From the NCBI GenBank assembly GCA_046327745.1, contig JAXLXV010000009.1, positions 365,968 to 429,967 of the forward strand: a stretch of 64,000 nucleotides of DNA, given 5' to 3'. The translations under genes and the position numbers were made by a program. Below are positions 8,267-19,659 of this stretch, in pieces (within the stretch, counting starts at the first letter, position 1; the number at the start of each line of letters is the position of its first letter). The notes beneath the pieces were generated by a model that saw only the letters and a program-made list of their open reading frames with translations, ran no database searches and was not told the DNA's origin. This DNA comes from JABAQJ01 sp046327745. Its GTDB lineage: Bacteria; Gemmatimonadota; Gemmatimonadetes; Gemmatimonadales; Gemmatimonadaceae.

Positions 8267-9460
8267 ATGACCCTCGACACTTCGCTCCAAGGTTTACTGA
8301 GTCCGGAAGCGCGTCTCCTGTTACTCACGGCGGGTGGACCGTCCAATGACTCGGCGATCGCCGCTGCCGTTCGAGAGCCACTGGACTGGAGCAAGGTCTC
8401 GTGGCTTGCCGAATGGGAACGGGCGACCGGCGTGGTGTGGCGTCGCCTGCACGCGGTGGCTCCGGACGCGATCCCCGATGAGGTTGCGCTCGGCTGGGAG
8501 CGGCTGACCATGGTCGCGGACTTCCACGCGCTGTACCTGCAGGAGCGCTTTCTGCAGACGTTGCGGGCGCTCGTCGATGCCGGGTTAGATGTCATTTTGC
8601 TCAAGGGTGCGGCACTGGCGCACTCTGCTTATGGCAGCTTCACCGAGCGCCCGATGGGTGATGTCGACCTGCTGATTGATCCTGACAAGGCTGAGTTGGC
8701 GTGGCGTGTCGCAACGTCCCTGGGCTGGAATTGGGACCGTCGCATGTTTCCCGAGGTCTCGTACCGAGAGCACCACCATCTGCCGCCGCTGACGGACACC
8801 CAACGCGTTGGGGCCAAGCTGGAGCTCCATACAGCGCTTGCCGGATTTGGCCATCCGTTGGCACTGGGGTTCGACGCGGTGCGGCGCGCCTCGCGGCCAC
8901 TGACCGTCGGCGGACGGCCAGTGATGGTTCTGGATGATGAGCACCAGATCATCCATTTGAGCGTGCACCTCGCGTGGTCTCACATTTTGAGCTTTGGGGC
9001 GTGGCGGACGTTCCGAGACATCGGCGCGGTGCTTTCGGCCGGCTCGCTCAACTGGGACCGGCTCATTCAGGCTGCTCGCACTCATGGGGCGACCTCCTGC
9101 TGCTACTGGACTCTTCGTTTGGCGAGCCGACTGAGCGGAATACCAGTTCCTGAGGACGCGCTCAGCGCACTACGCGCCCCAACCCCACTTGGCCTACACG
9201 GGATTGTGGAACGGCATCTGGCCGGCCAGCTGTTCGCGACGGAGCGCGTGTGCCCGTCGGAGTCGGTTCGCCGAGCGTTGTGGAAGGCGGCTATTCGGCC
9301 CGGGCGACTGCGGTTGGGGCAGGGTCGTCCATGGGACATCGACCAGATTACGTCGCCCGGAAAGGGGCAGCCGCTGCCCATCGCGACGCGGATTGCGAAC
9401 CATCTGGAGAACCTGACGCAGTGGGCGCACTACCTGCGGCTGGTCGCTCGTCCGCGATAG
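8267..9460 (+). CDS. nucleotidyltransferase family protein of the lasso cluster
   Basis: A 397-residue protein with the nucleotidyltransferase signature LLKGAALAHSAYGSFTERPMGDVDLLID (GS and DxD in one block), matching the NTP_transf_5 family. Members occur in lasso clusters that also carry an HPr-kinase-like gene, and in pseudomycoidin-type systems the enzyme has been linked to further modification of the phosphorylated C-terminus. It is 19 bases after the permease gene and closes the cluster. Its presence with the kinase suggests two successive tailoring steps on the peptide tail. The exact reaction here is unknown. Confidence 0.8.
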   Translation: MTLDTSLQGLLSPEARLLLLTAGGPSNDSAIAAAVREPLDWSKVSWLAEWERATGVVWRRLHAVAPDAIPDEVALGWERLTMVADFHALYLQERFLQTLRALVDAGLDVILLKGAALAHSAYGSFTERPMGDVDLLIDPDKAELAWRVATSLGWNWDRRMFPEVSYREHHHLPPLTDTQRVGAKLELHTALAGFGHPLALGFDAVRRASRPLTVGGRPVMVLDDEHQIIHLSVHLAWSHILSFGAWRTFRDIGAVLSAGSLNWDRLIQAARTHGATSCCYWTLRLASRLSGIPVPEDALSALRAPTPLGLHGIVERHLAGQLFATERVCPSESVRRALWKAAIRPGRLRLGQGRPWDIDQITSPGKGQPLPIATRIANHLENLTQWAHYLRLVARPR

Positions 9461-9854
9461 CGCTGTAAGCGCAAGCCGGTAGTTGACTTTCGTTCCACGC
9501 GCGGCCACTTTACACGGCTCTCGCGCACGGCGTTCCGGCGTGTGTGAGTGAGTCGGCCGACGAACTGCGCGTCGGCCTCCCTATGGGCTCGCGGAGTACG
9601 CGAGGATGCGGGCTGATCGGCGTCCGAGCTGCACAGATCGGACGCTCCCGACAAGCGACGCAGGACAATTGAACATCGAGCGCTGTCTCGATGCGCCTTG
9701 GGTCCCCGCTCGAAGGTTTCCGAGTGCACCCGGCGGTAGGCGGATGGATACCGGCTCCTGCGAATGAAGGGGCGACTGGTCCACCCGCGTTTTTGCTGCG
9801 GTCCATCTGACTCCGGCGCCTGGCGCCGGACTGATCATACAGGTTTCGAGAGCT
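9461..9854 (+). promoter_or_regulatory. upstream region of fusA with two perfect inverted repeats
   Basis: 394 bases without a gene. A 7-bp inverted repeat CATCGAG/CTCGATG spans 9674-9693. A perfect 19-base palindrome (TCCGGCGCC-T-GGCGCCGGA) spans 9812-9830, 24 bases before the fusA ATG. A TTGACT at 9483 with TTTACA at 9509 is a poor promoter candidate because the spacer is 20 bases. A promoter for fusA-tuf must lie here or upstream, since the lasso genes separate fusA from rpsG. The palindrome could be an operator or an mRNA hairpin. Confidence 0.45.
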
Positions 9855-11975
<2,121 letters not shown>

Positions 11976-12083
11976 GACAGGTGGCGGCCCGCGTGTGGTG
12001 CGCAGTGAGCGACCCATGCGGACCTTCCCCAGTCTCCCGTACCGTTCCGTCGCAGTAGAAACCTCACCTCGGGATCAGTTCCA

Positions 12084-13286
<1,203 letters not shown>

Positions 13287-13305
13287 CGAGCTGGGCACCG
13301 GGGAC

Positions 13306-13352
13306 GGAGTCTGGGCGCGGTCGGCACATCGACCCGGCGCCCGCTGGACTCC
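13306..13352 (+). promoter_or_regulatory. inverted repeat between tuf and rpsJ
   Basis: GGAGTC (13306-13311) and GGGCGC (13313-13318) can pair with GCGCCC (13337-13342) and GACTCC (13347-13352), giving a bulged hairpin with no T tract. It may be a processing or regulatory structure of the tuf-S10 transcript. Evidence is limited to the pairing. Confidence 0.25.
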
Positions 13353-13393
13353 GCTCTCCGCTGCCTACTCCCCTATTTCCCGGTACCGAGACC

Positions 13394-13702
<309 letters not shown>

Positions 13703-13826
13703 CGCAGGAGCGGGCGGCTGGTCGCCAGTGACCAGTGTCTCGCCTGAATGCGGTAGTCCTCCGGCCACGCAACGGAGGCGCGGGCATCGCGCACCGGGCC
13801 GCGACTTTCATCAGGAACAGGAACTC

Positions 13827-14498
13827 ATGATCGGTCTTATTGGACGCAAGCTGGGCATGACCCAGATTTTCAACGAGCAGGGACAGCAGATCCCGGTCAC
13901 GGTGGTTGAGGCGCAGCCCAACCCAGTGGTCGAGGTGGTTTCGTTGCCCCTGGGTGGCTCAGCGGTGCAGCTGGGTCACGGACAGTCGCGCGTGCGCCGG
14001 AAGTCAAAAAAGGGTGAGCGCGCCAATCCACGCGGGCATCGGGCAAACAAGTCGGCGGTTGGTCATGCGGCCAAGGCCGGCCTGGCAGCGCCGCCGCGCG
14101 CGTTGCGTTCGTTCCGGCTGGACGACCAGCCCAATGCACCCAGCTACAACGTGGGCGACAAGGTGGATGTGTCGATCTTCACGGTGGGTGAGCGCGTGAA
14201 GGTGACTGGCACGTCCAAGGGCCGTGGCTTCCAAGGGATCGTGAAGCGTCACAAGGCGGGCGGTGGTCCCAACACGCACGGGAACACGAAGCACCGCAAG
14301 CCGGGTTCGGTGGGCGCTGGCACGGACCCCTCGCGGGTCATCAAGGGCAAGCGCATGCCGGGCCACTATGGCGCGGCCCGTCATACCCAGATCAACCTGC
14401 GCGTCGAGAAGGTCGACGCGGACAAGCATCTCCTGTACCTCCGTGGCGCAGTGTCCGGCCCTGCCAATGGGCTGGTCATGGTGCGCAAGCAAGGCTGA
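13827..14498 (+). CDS. rplC: 50S ribosomal protein L3 (uL3)
   Basis: A 223-residue uL3, an early assembly protein of the large subunit near the peptidyl transferase centre. It starts MIGLIGRKLGMTQIF and has the SKGRGFQGIVKRHKAGGGPNTHG tip (with the Gln that is methylated in some bacteria) and the conserved GSVGAGTDPSRVIKGKRMPGHYG block. An in-frame upstream extension exists but lacks family similarity; the ATG at 13827 is preceded by AGGAACAGGAA. rplD starts five bases after its stop. Confidence 0.97.
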   Translation: MIGLIGRKLGMTQIFNEQGQQIPVTVVEAQPNPVVEVVSLPLGGSAVQLGHGQSRVRRKSKKGERANPRGHRANKSAVGHAAKAGLAAPPRALRSFRLDDQPNAPSYNVGDKVDVSIFTVGERVKVTGTSKGRGFQGIVKRHKAGGGPNTHGNTKHRKPGSVGAGTDPSRVIKGKRMPGHYGAARHTQINLRVEKVDADKHLLYLRGAVSGPANGLVMVRKQG

Positions 14499-14502
14499 GA
14501 CG

Positions 14503-15333
14503 ATGGCAGACACGACGACATTCGATGCCGCGGCGTACACGGCGTTAGGCACCCCGCGCGAGCGGGTGAGCCTGCCGGCGCCCCTGTTTGACGGCACGAT
14601 CAACATGCCGGTCATGCACCGGGCGGTGAAGGCGTACCTCGCCAACCAGCGCGAGGGCAACGCCAGCACCAAGACGCGAGGACTGGTCACCGGTGGTAAC
14701 CAGAAGCCGTGGAAGCAGAAGGGCACCGGGCGCGCCCGCCAAGGGTCAACCCGTGCTCCGAACTGGCCGGGCGGCGGCACGGTGTTTGGCCCGCAGCCGC
14801 GCGCGTACGACCAGTATGTCCCGTCCAAGATGCGGGTGTTGGCGCGAAAGAGCGCGCTGAATGCCCGCGCCCGCGAAAATGCGATCTACGTGATCGACAA
14901 CTTCGGATGGACGGAACCCAGCACGAAGGGCATGGTGGGTCTGCTGGGGCGCGTCGGCGTGGGTGGCCAGAAGGTGTTGGTGCTGACGAACGGTACCAAG
15001 CCAATGGTGTACCTGAGCGGCCGCAACCTCACGAACGTGCACGTCATGGCGTACAGCGACGTGTCGACCTATCACATCCTGTGGTCGGACGCGGTGCTCA
15101 TCGAAGCGTCAGCGATCGGACATACGCTCGCTCCCGTGGCGGAGAAGGCGGCGGCGCCGGTGAAGGCGTCCAAGGCCGCGAAGGCGGCGGCACCGGCTCC
15201 GGCGGCCAAGAAGTCGGCCGCAAAGAAGGCCGTGGCCAAGAAGGCGGTGAAGGCGCCGGCGACCAAGGCCAAGCCCGCCGCCAAGAAAACGGCCGCGAAA
15301 AAGACGGCCGCTCCCAAGAAGAAGGGGAAGTAA
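14503..15333 (+). CDS. rplD: 50S ribosomal protein L4 (uL4) with a Lys/Ala-rich tail
   Basis: The first roughly 213 residues are a normal uL4: the loop GNQKPWKQKGTGRARQGSTRAPNW is intact, followed by the globular part ending near IEASAIGHTLAPVAEK. The family is usually about 205 residues, but this one has 276. The extra 63 residues (about 214-276) are almost only Lys, Ala and Pro in AAKK and PAAKK repeats, resembling histone H1-like tails. The tail could bind rRNA or nucleic acid; that is inference. Codon use is the same as in the rest of the gene. An octamer CGTTAGGC occurs at 14543. Confidence 0.96.
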   Translation: MADTTTFDAAAYTALGTPRERVSLPAPLFDGTINMPVMHRAVKAYLANQREGNASTKTRGLVTGGNQKPWKQKGTGRARQGSTRAPNWPGGGTVFGPQPRAYDQYVPSKMRVLARKSALNARARENAIYVIDNFGWTEPSTKGMVGLLGRVGVGGQKVLVLTNGTKPMVYLSGRNLTNVHVMAYSDVSTYHILWSDAVLIEASAIGHTLAPVAEKAAAPVKASKAAKAAAPAPAAKKSAAKKAVAKKAVKAPATKAKPAAKKTAAKKTAAPKKKGK

Positions 15334-15336
15334 GCA

Positions 15337-15624
15337 ATGGCGTCACTCTTTCGAACCGTCGTCCGGCCGGTCGTGACCGAGAAGACTTCCGCCGCCTACC
15401 AGGCGCGCGGGGAGTACGTCTTCGAGGTGGCGTCCGATGCGACGAAGCCCGCGATTCGCGCGGCGATCGAGAAGCTCTTTGGCGTGAAGGTGACTGGGGT
15501 CAACACCATGAACGTGCGTGGCAAGGTGCGCCGCATGGGAAAGACGTCGGGCACGCGCCCTAACTGGAAAAAAGCGATCGTGACGCTCCGCGAGGGCGAC
15601 AAGATCGAGATCTTCGAGGGTTGA
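15337..15624 (+). CDS. rplW: 50S ribosomal protein L23 (uL23)
   Basis: A 95-residue uL23, located at the exit of the peptide tunnel where it docks trigger factor and SRP. It shows the family pattern VVRPVVTEKTSAAY, FEVASDATKPAIRAAIEKLFGVKV, and RPNWKKAIVTLREGDKIEIFEG. It starts three bases after rplD stops and ends three bases before rplB, as in a standard S10 operon. Confidence 0.96.
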   Translation: MASLFRTVVRPVVTEKTSAAYQARGEYVFEVASDATKPAIRAAIEKLFGVKVTGVNTMNVRGKVRRMGKTSGTRPNWKKAIVTLREGDKIEIFEG

Positions 15625-15627
15625 TCG

Positions 15628-16470
15628 ATGGGAATTCGCCAGTTCAAACCAGTGACGAAGGGCGGCACGCGATTTCGCTCAGTGTCGGATTTCTCCGATA
15701 TCACGCGGAGCACGCCCGAAAAGTCGTTGACGGCCCCGCTGAAGAAGTCCGGTGGTCGCGACAACCACGGGCACATTGCGATGCGTCGTCGTGGAGGCGG
15801 TCACAAGCGGAAGTACCGCATCATCGACTTCAAGCGCAACAAGTTTGGCATCGTCGCCACGGTGAAGGAGATCGAATACGATCCGAACCGTTCGGCGCGC
15901 ATTGCCCTCGTGGTGTACGCGGACGGGGAAAAGCGCTACGTCCTGCACCCCAAGGGATTGTCGGTCGGTGATTCGATCGTGTCGGGTCCGGGGTCGGACG
16001 TCCGGACCGGCAATGCGATGCCACTGAAGGAAGTGCCGTTAGGCACCTCGGTGCACAACATCGAGTTGGTGCCCGGCAAGGGTGGCCAGATGGCGCGTTC
16101 GGCCGGTATGTCGGCCGAAGTCGTCGCGAAGGAAGGTGACTACGTGACGTTGCGCATGGGCAGCACGGAAATGCGCCGCGTGCACGGGCGCTGCCTGGCG
16201 ACGATCGGCGAGGTCGGCAATGCGGAGCACGAGCTGGTGTCGTGGGGCAAGGCAGGCAAGCTGCGGTGGAAGGGTCGTCGGCCGAAGGTGCGCGGTGAGG
16301 TCATGAATCCCGTGGACCATCCGCACGGCGGTCGTACGCGTGGTGGTCGCAACGTGGTGAGCCCGTGGGGCAAGCCCGAGGGGATCAAGACGCGAAACAT
16401 GAAGAAGCCGTCGCAGCGCCTCATTGTCCGCGGGCGCAAGCGCGGCAAGGCCACGGTGTCCGGGTTCTAG
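15628..16470 (+). CDS. rplB: 50S ribosomal protein L2 (uL2)
   Basis: A 280-residue uL2 needed for subunit association and peptidyl transfer. It contains GRDNHGHIAMRRRGGGHKRKYRIIDFKR and the very conserved C-terminal region VMNPVDHPHGGRTRGG, with the catalytically important His (DHPHGG). The length is typical. Octamer CGTTAGGC lies at 16037 inside VPLG. The 72-base gap to rpsS contains a hairpin with another octamer copy. Confidence 0.97.
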   Translation: MGIRQFKPVTKGGTRFRSVSDFSDITRSTPEKSLTAPLKKSGGRDNHGHIAMRRRGGGHKRKYRIIDFKRNKFGIVATVKEIEYDPNRSARIALVVYADGEKRYVLHPKGLSVGDSIVSGPGSDVRTGNAMPLKEVPLGTSVHNIELVPGKGGQMARSAGMSAEVVAKEGDYVTLRMGSTEMRRVHGRCLATIGEVGNAEHELVSWGKAGKLRWKGRRPKVRGEVMNPVDHPHGGRTRGGRNVVSPWGKPEGIKTRNMKKPSQRLIVRGRKRGKATVSGF

Positions 16471-16491
16471 GTAAAGGTCAGGGGATGGGCG

Positions 16492-16510
16492 CCGCTGCGT
16501 TAGGCAGCGG
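16492..16510 (+). repeat. intergenic hairpin carrying the CGTTAGGC octamer
   Basis: CCGCTGC (16492-16498) pairs perfectly with GCAGCGG (16504-16510), leaving the loop GTTAG. The octamer CGTTAGGC spans 16498-16505, so it forms the loop and the first stem bases. It lies between rplB and rpsS and has no T tract, so it is not a classical terminator. Confidence 0.6.
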
Positions 16511-16542
16511 ACGTCTCTCTCCCTTCGCTCGAGATCGAGACT

Positions 16543-16863
16543 ATGGCGAGAAGTATCAAGAAGGGTCCGTTCGTGCAGGAGGCGCTGCTGAAGCGCATTG
16601 CCAGCATGAATGCCAGAAACGAGAAGCGTGTGGTGAAGACGTGGTCGCGGGCGAGCACCGTGCTCCCCGACTTCGTCGGGCACACGTTCGCCGTGCATAA
16701 CGGGAACAAGTTCATTCCCGTCTACGTCACGGAAAACATGGTGGGACACAAGCTCGGCGAGTTTGCGCCGACGCGTCTGTTCCGCGGACATACCGGCAAC
16801 AAGGCAGCGGACAAGAAGGCGCCCGCGCCGGCTCCGGCGCCCGCCGCCAAGGGAGGAAAGTAG
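16543..16863 (+). CDS. rpsS: 30S ribosomal protein S19 (uS19)
   Basis: A 106-residue uS19 of the small-subunit head that contacts S13 and the A-site region. It begins MARSIKKGPFVQEAL and keeps WSRASTVLPDFVGHTFAVHNG and GHKLGEFAPTRLFRGH. After residue 84 it has a 20-residue Ala/Pro/Lys-rich tail (KKAPAPAPAPAAKGGK) not found in most uS19, which are about 92 residues. rplV follows after three bases. Confidence 0.96.
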   Translation: MARSIKKGPFVQEALLKRIASMNARNEKRVVKTWSRASTVLPDFVGHTFAVHNGNKFIPVYVTENMVGHKLGEFAPTRLFRGHTGNKAADKKAPAPAPAPAAKGGK

Positions 16864-16866
16864 GCC

Positions 16867-17229
16867 ATGGCTGCTGAAGCTCGCGCTTTCCAGCGCACGA
16901 CGCGCCAGTCGCCCTACAAGATGCGCCTGGTGATCGACCAGATCCGCGGCCTCAACGTCAACGAGGCGTTGGCCCTGCTGGCCTTCTCCAAGAAGCACGC
17001 CGCGCTCCAAATCGCGAAGGTGCTCCGCTCGGCGGTCGCCAACGCTGAGCAGCATGCGCGGACGGCGAACGAGGCGATCGACGTCGACGCGCTCTTCATT
17101 AAGAAGGCGATCATCAACGAAGGACCCAAACTGAAGCGGTGGACGCCTGCGGCCATGGGACGTGCCACCCCCGTACTGAAGCGCACCAGCCACGTCGAGA
17201 TCGTCGTGGCGGAGAAGGAAGGACGCTAA
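16867..17229 (+). CDS. rplV: 50S ribosomal protein L22 (uL22)
   Basis: A 120-residue uL22 whose beta-hairpin lines the nascent peptide tunnel. It shows SPYKMRLVIDQIRG, the AVANAEQHARTANEAIDVDALFIKKAIINEGP segment and the hairpin RWTPAAMGRATPVLKRTSHVEIVV. The hairpin lacks deletions or insertions like those associated with macrolide resistance in other bacteria. The stop overlaps the rpsC start by one base. Confidence 0.96.
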   Translation: MAAEARAFQRTTRQSPYKMRLVIDQIRGLNVNEALALLAFSKKHAALQIAKVLRSAVANAEQHARTANEAIDVDALFIKKAIINEGPKLKRWTPAAMGRATPVLKRTSHVEIVVAEKEGR

Positions 17230-17888
17230 TGGGACAGAAAACAAATCCGATCGGCTTCCGCCTGGGCGTGACCAAGCAGTGGCGTTCACGCTGGTACGCG
17301 GGCCGCGACTATCCGGGGCTGCTGAAGGAGGATGAACTCCTCCGCAAGTACCTCAAGACGCGCTTGGGACATGCGGCGATCGCCGATATCCACATCGAGC
17401 GCAAGCCGGGCAAGGTGGTGGTGACGATCCACACCGGACGGCCGGGCGTCGTGATCGGGAAGAAGGGCGCCGAAGTCGACAAGTTGCGCGACGAGCTGTC
17501 TCAGTTGACGGGCAAGGAAGTCGGCATCAATGTCGAAGAGATCAAGCGTCCCGAGCTGGATGCGCAGCTGGTGGCGGACAACATCGCCAATCAGTTGTCG
17601 CAGCGTATCTCGTTCCGCCGCGCCATGAAGCGAGCGGTTCAGAGTGCGATGCGCATGGGCGCACAGGGCATCAAGGTGAAGGCGGGTGGCCGATTGGGCG
17701 GCGCAGAAATCGCGCGCGTCGAGGGCTACCACGAGGGACGCGTGCCATTGCACACGTTGCGAGCGGATATCGACTACGCGACGTCGACGGCGATGACGAC
17801 CTTCGGCACCATTGGCGTGAAGGTCTGGATCTTCAAGGGCGAGGTCGTGGAAGACCGTCGCGGCAAGACGTATTCGACCGGGGTCTGA
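17229..17888 (+). CDS. rpsC: 30S ribosomal protein S3 (uS3)
   Basis: A 219-residue uS3 of the mRNA entry channel. It starts MGQKTNPIGFRLG; the KH domain is marked by GRPGVVIGKKGAEVDKLRDEL (the GxxG loop is IGKKGAE), and the C-terminal part contains KRAVQSAMRMGAQGIKV and GRLGGAEIARVEGYHEGRVPLHTLRADIDY. A longer in-frame start exists inside rplV, but ATG at 17229 gives the family N-terminus. The gene ends 41 bases before rplP. Confidence 0.97.
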   Translation: MGQKTNPIGFRLGVTKQWRSRWYAGRDYPGLLKEDELLRKYLKTRLGHAAIADIHIERKPGKVVVTIHTGRPGVVIGKKGAEVDKLRDELSQLTGKEVGINVEEIKRPELDAQLVADNIANQLSQRISFRRAMKRAVQSAMRMGAQGIKVKAGGRLGGAEIARVEGYHEGRVPLHTLRADIDYATSTAMTTFGTIGVKVWIFKGEVVEDRRGKTYSTGV

Positions 17889-17929
17889 CGGCTTCGGCCA
17901 GCGACCACGACCTAACGAGATAGCATATC

Positions 17930-18358
17930 ATGCTCAGTCCAAAACGAGTCAAATTCCGGAAGATGTTCAAGGGCCGCACGCGTGGCGTAGCGACGCGTGG
18001 CGCCGAGGTGTCCTTTGGGCACTACGGCCTGATGTCCCTGGAACCCGGATGGGTGTCGAGCCGACAGATCGAAGCGGCCCGCGTGGCGTTGACGCGCCAC
18101 ATCAAGCGCGGTGGCAAGGTCTGGATCCGCCTGTTCCCGGACAAGCCGATTACGAAGAAGCCCGCCGAAACCCGCATGGGAAAGGGCAAGGGGTCACCAG
18201 AAGGATGGGTGGCCGTGGTGAAGCCCGGGCGCGTGATGTTTGAGCTGGAAGGGGTGACGCGCGAGATCGCCGAGAAGGCGTTCGCGCTGGCGTCGGCCAA
18301 GCTGTCGGTTCGCACCAAGTTTGTGGAACGCGAGGAGGCGCACACCGATGGGAACTGA
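17930..18358 (+). CDS. rplP: 50S ribosomal protein L16 (uL16)
   Basis: A 142-residue uL16, which helps position tRNAs in the A and P sites. It starts MLSPKRVKFRKMFKGRTRG and has IEAARVALTRHIKRGGKVWIRLFPDKPITKKPAETRMGKGKGSPEGWVAVVKPGRVMFE, a complete family signature including the conserved Arg of the loop near the peptidyl transferase centre. Its end overlaps rpmC by 11 bases. An octamer-like ACCTAACG precedes it at 17910. Confidence 0.97.
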   Translation: MLSPKRVKFRKMFKGRTRGVATRGAEVSFGHYGLMSLEPGWVSSRQIEAARVALTRHIKRGGKVWIRLFPDKPITKKPAETRMGKGKGSPEGWVAVVKPGRVMFELEGVTREIAEKAFALASAKLSVRTKFVEREEAHTDGN

Positions 18359-18557
18359 AGAGATTCGCGAAATGACGGACGCGGACATTCGCGTGCGCAT
18401 TGGGGAGCTGGAAGAGGAGCGATTCCGCCTGAACATCCGTGGCGGCACGCAGCCCCTTGAGGATCCGCTGCGGCTGCGCGTGATCCGGAAGACCATCGCG
18501 CGCCTGCACACGGTGCTGCGCGAACGGCAGTTGACCACCACCGGCCGCGCGCGCTAG
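18348..18557 (+). CDS. rpmC: 50S ribosomal protein L29 (uL29)
   Basis: A 69-residue uL29 of the tunnel exit. The start MGTEEIREMTDADIRVRIGELEEERFRLN matches the family (usually M-x-A-x-E-L-R-x-L), followed by a second helix RVIRKTIARLHTVLRERQL. The ATG at 18348 overlaps the last 11 bases of rplP; the ATG at 18372 would cut the first helix. rpsQ follows after 18 bases. Confidence 0.94.
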   Translation: MGTEEIREMTDADIRVRIGELEEERFRLNIRGGTQPLEDPLRLRVIRKTIARLHTVLRERQLTTTGRAR

Positions 18558-18575
18558 CGGGGAGTCTGACGACAC

Positions 18576-18860
18576 ATGGCTGAAACGATCAACAATGGAC
18601 AGGCGACCTCACGGTCCGCGCGCAAGGAGCGCGTGGGCGTGGTGGTCAGCGACAAGATGCAGAAGACCGTCGTGGTGCAGATCGAGCGTCGCGTGGCGCA
18701 TCCGGTCTACGGCAAGATGGTGAACCGGACAAAGACCGTGAAAGCGCATGACGAGGCCAACTCGGCGAAGACTGGAGACACGGTGCGCATCATGGAGACG
18801 CGGCCGTTGTCCAAGGACAAGCGTTGGCGTGTGGTAGAAATCGTCGAGCGCGCGCGGTAG
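18576..18860 (+). CDS. rpsQ: 30S ribosomal protein S17 (uS17)
   Basis: A 94-residue uS17 that binds the 5' domain of 16S rRNA. It has the family pattern RVGVVVSDKMQKTVVVQIERRVAHPVYGKMVNRTKTVKAHDE and ETRPLSKDKRWRVVEIVERAR. The N-terminal 14 residues (MAETINNGQATSRS) are an extension relative to most homologues. The gene lies 12 bases before rplN. Confidence 0.96.
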   Translation: MAETINNGQATSRSARKERVGVVVSDKMQKTVVVQIERRVAHPVYGKMVNRTKTVKAHDEANSAKTGDTVRIMETRPLSKDKRWRVVEIVERAR

Positions 18861-18872
18861 GGAGACGACGCC

Positions 18873-19241
18873 ATGATCCAACAAGAATCAGTAGTCAAAG
18901 TCGCGGACAACTCTGGTGCCAAGAAGGCCCTGGTGATTCGCGTGCTGGGCGGAACGCGCCGGCGCTATGCGCGCCTCGGCGATCAAGTGATCGTCGCGGT
19001 GAAGGACGCGCTTCCGAATGGGACCGTGAAGAAGAGCGACGTGGCGCGCGCGGTGGTGGTGCGCACCGTCAAGGAGACGCGCCGCAAGGATGGCAGCTAC
19101 ATCCGGTTCGACGAGAACGCGGTGGTGATCATCGATGACAAGGGCGAGCCAAAGGCGACGCGTATCTTTGGCCCGGTGGCGCGTGAACTACGCGAGCGCC
19201 GGTACATGAAGATCGTCTCGCTGGCGCCGGAGGTACTCTAG
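18873..19241 (+). CDS. rplN: 50S ribosomal protein L14 (uL14)
   Basis: A 122-residue uL14, part of the bridge to the small subunit and the docking site for RsfS. MIQQESVVKVADNSGAKKALVIRVLGG and RKDGSYIRFDENAVVIIDDKGEPKATRIFGPVARELRE are diagnostic; length and ends are standard. The stop is one base before the rplX start. Confidence 0.97.
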   Translation: MIQQESVVKVADNSGAKKALVIRVLGGTRRRYARLGDQVIVAVKDALPNGTVKKSDVARAVVVRTVKETRRKDGSYIRFDENAVVIIDDKGEPKATRIFGPVARELRERRYMKIVSLAPEVL

Positions 19242-19242
19242 C

Positions 19243-19644
19243 ATGCGACGGCTGAAGTATCGCGCGAGTGAGGGCACGCGCCTTGGCGCGGTGCGCCACG
19301 CGCGGAAAGTGGAGCGGACCAAGCTGGCTATTACCAAGGGCGACACGGTGAAGGTCATGCGTGGCGAGGACAAGGGACGCGAGGGTAAGGTGCTGCGCGT
19401 CTTCCCCAAGACTGGTCGGTTGACGGTGGAGGGGATCAACATGGTGAAGAAGCACCGGAAGGCGCGTCGTGCCGAGGAGCAGAGTGCGATCATCGACATG
19501 CCGGCGCCGATTCACCATTCCAACGTGATGCTGCTCGATCCCAAGAGCGGCGCGGCGACGCGCGTGCGTCGGCGCGTTGATGCTGACGGAACGAAGGAGC
19601 GCATCAGTGCGAAGAGCGGGGAATCGATCCCGCGCTCACGCTGA
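19243..19644 (+). CDS. rplX: 50S ribosomal protein L24 (uL24)
   Basis: A 133-residue uL24, an assembly initiator of the large subunit. The KOW motif is KGDTVKVMRGEDKGREGKVLRVFPKTGRLTVEGINMVKKH. The N-terminus carries about 25 extra residues (MRRLKYRASEGTRLGAVRHARKVERTK) before the KOW domain, making the protein longer than the usual 102-110. rplE begins 15 bases later. Confidence 0.95.
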   Translation: MRRLKYRASEGTRLGAVRHARKVERTKLAITKGDTVKVMRGEDKGREGKVLRVFPKTGRLTVEGINMVKKHRKARRAEEQSAIIDMPAPIHHSNVMLLDPKSGAATRVRRRVDADGTKERISAKSGESIPRSR

Positions 19645-19659
19645 TCGAGGACCGGAGAC

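Noticed and set aside
9483..9514. TTGACT and TTTACA as a fusA promoter
   Set aside because: The spacer is 20 bases and the -10 is poor; not strong enough to call.
16039..17289. Minus-strand open frame of 416 codons opposite rplB, rpsS, rplV and rpsC
   Set aside because: It spans several certain genes in antisense and has no recognisable motif.
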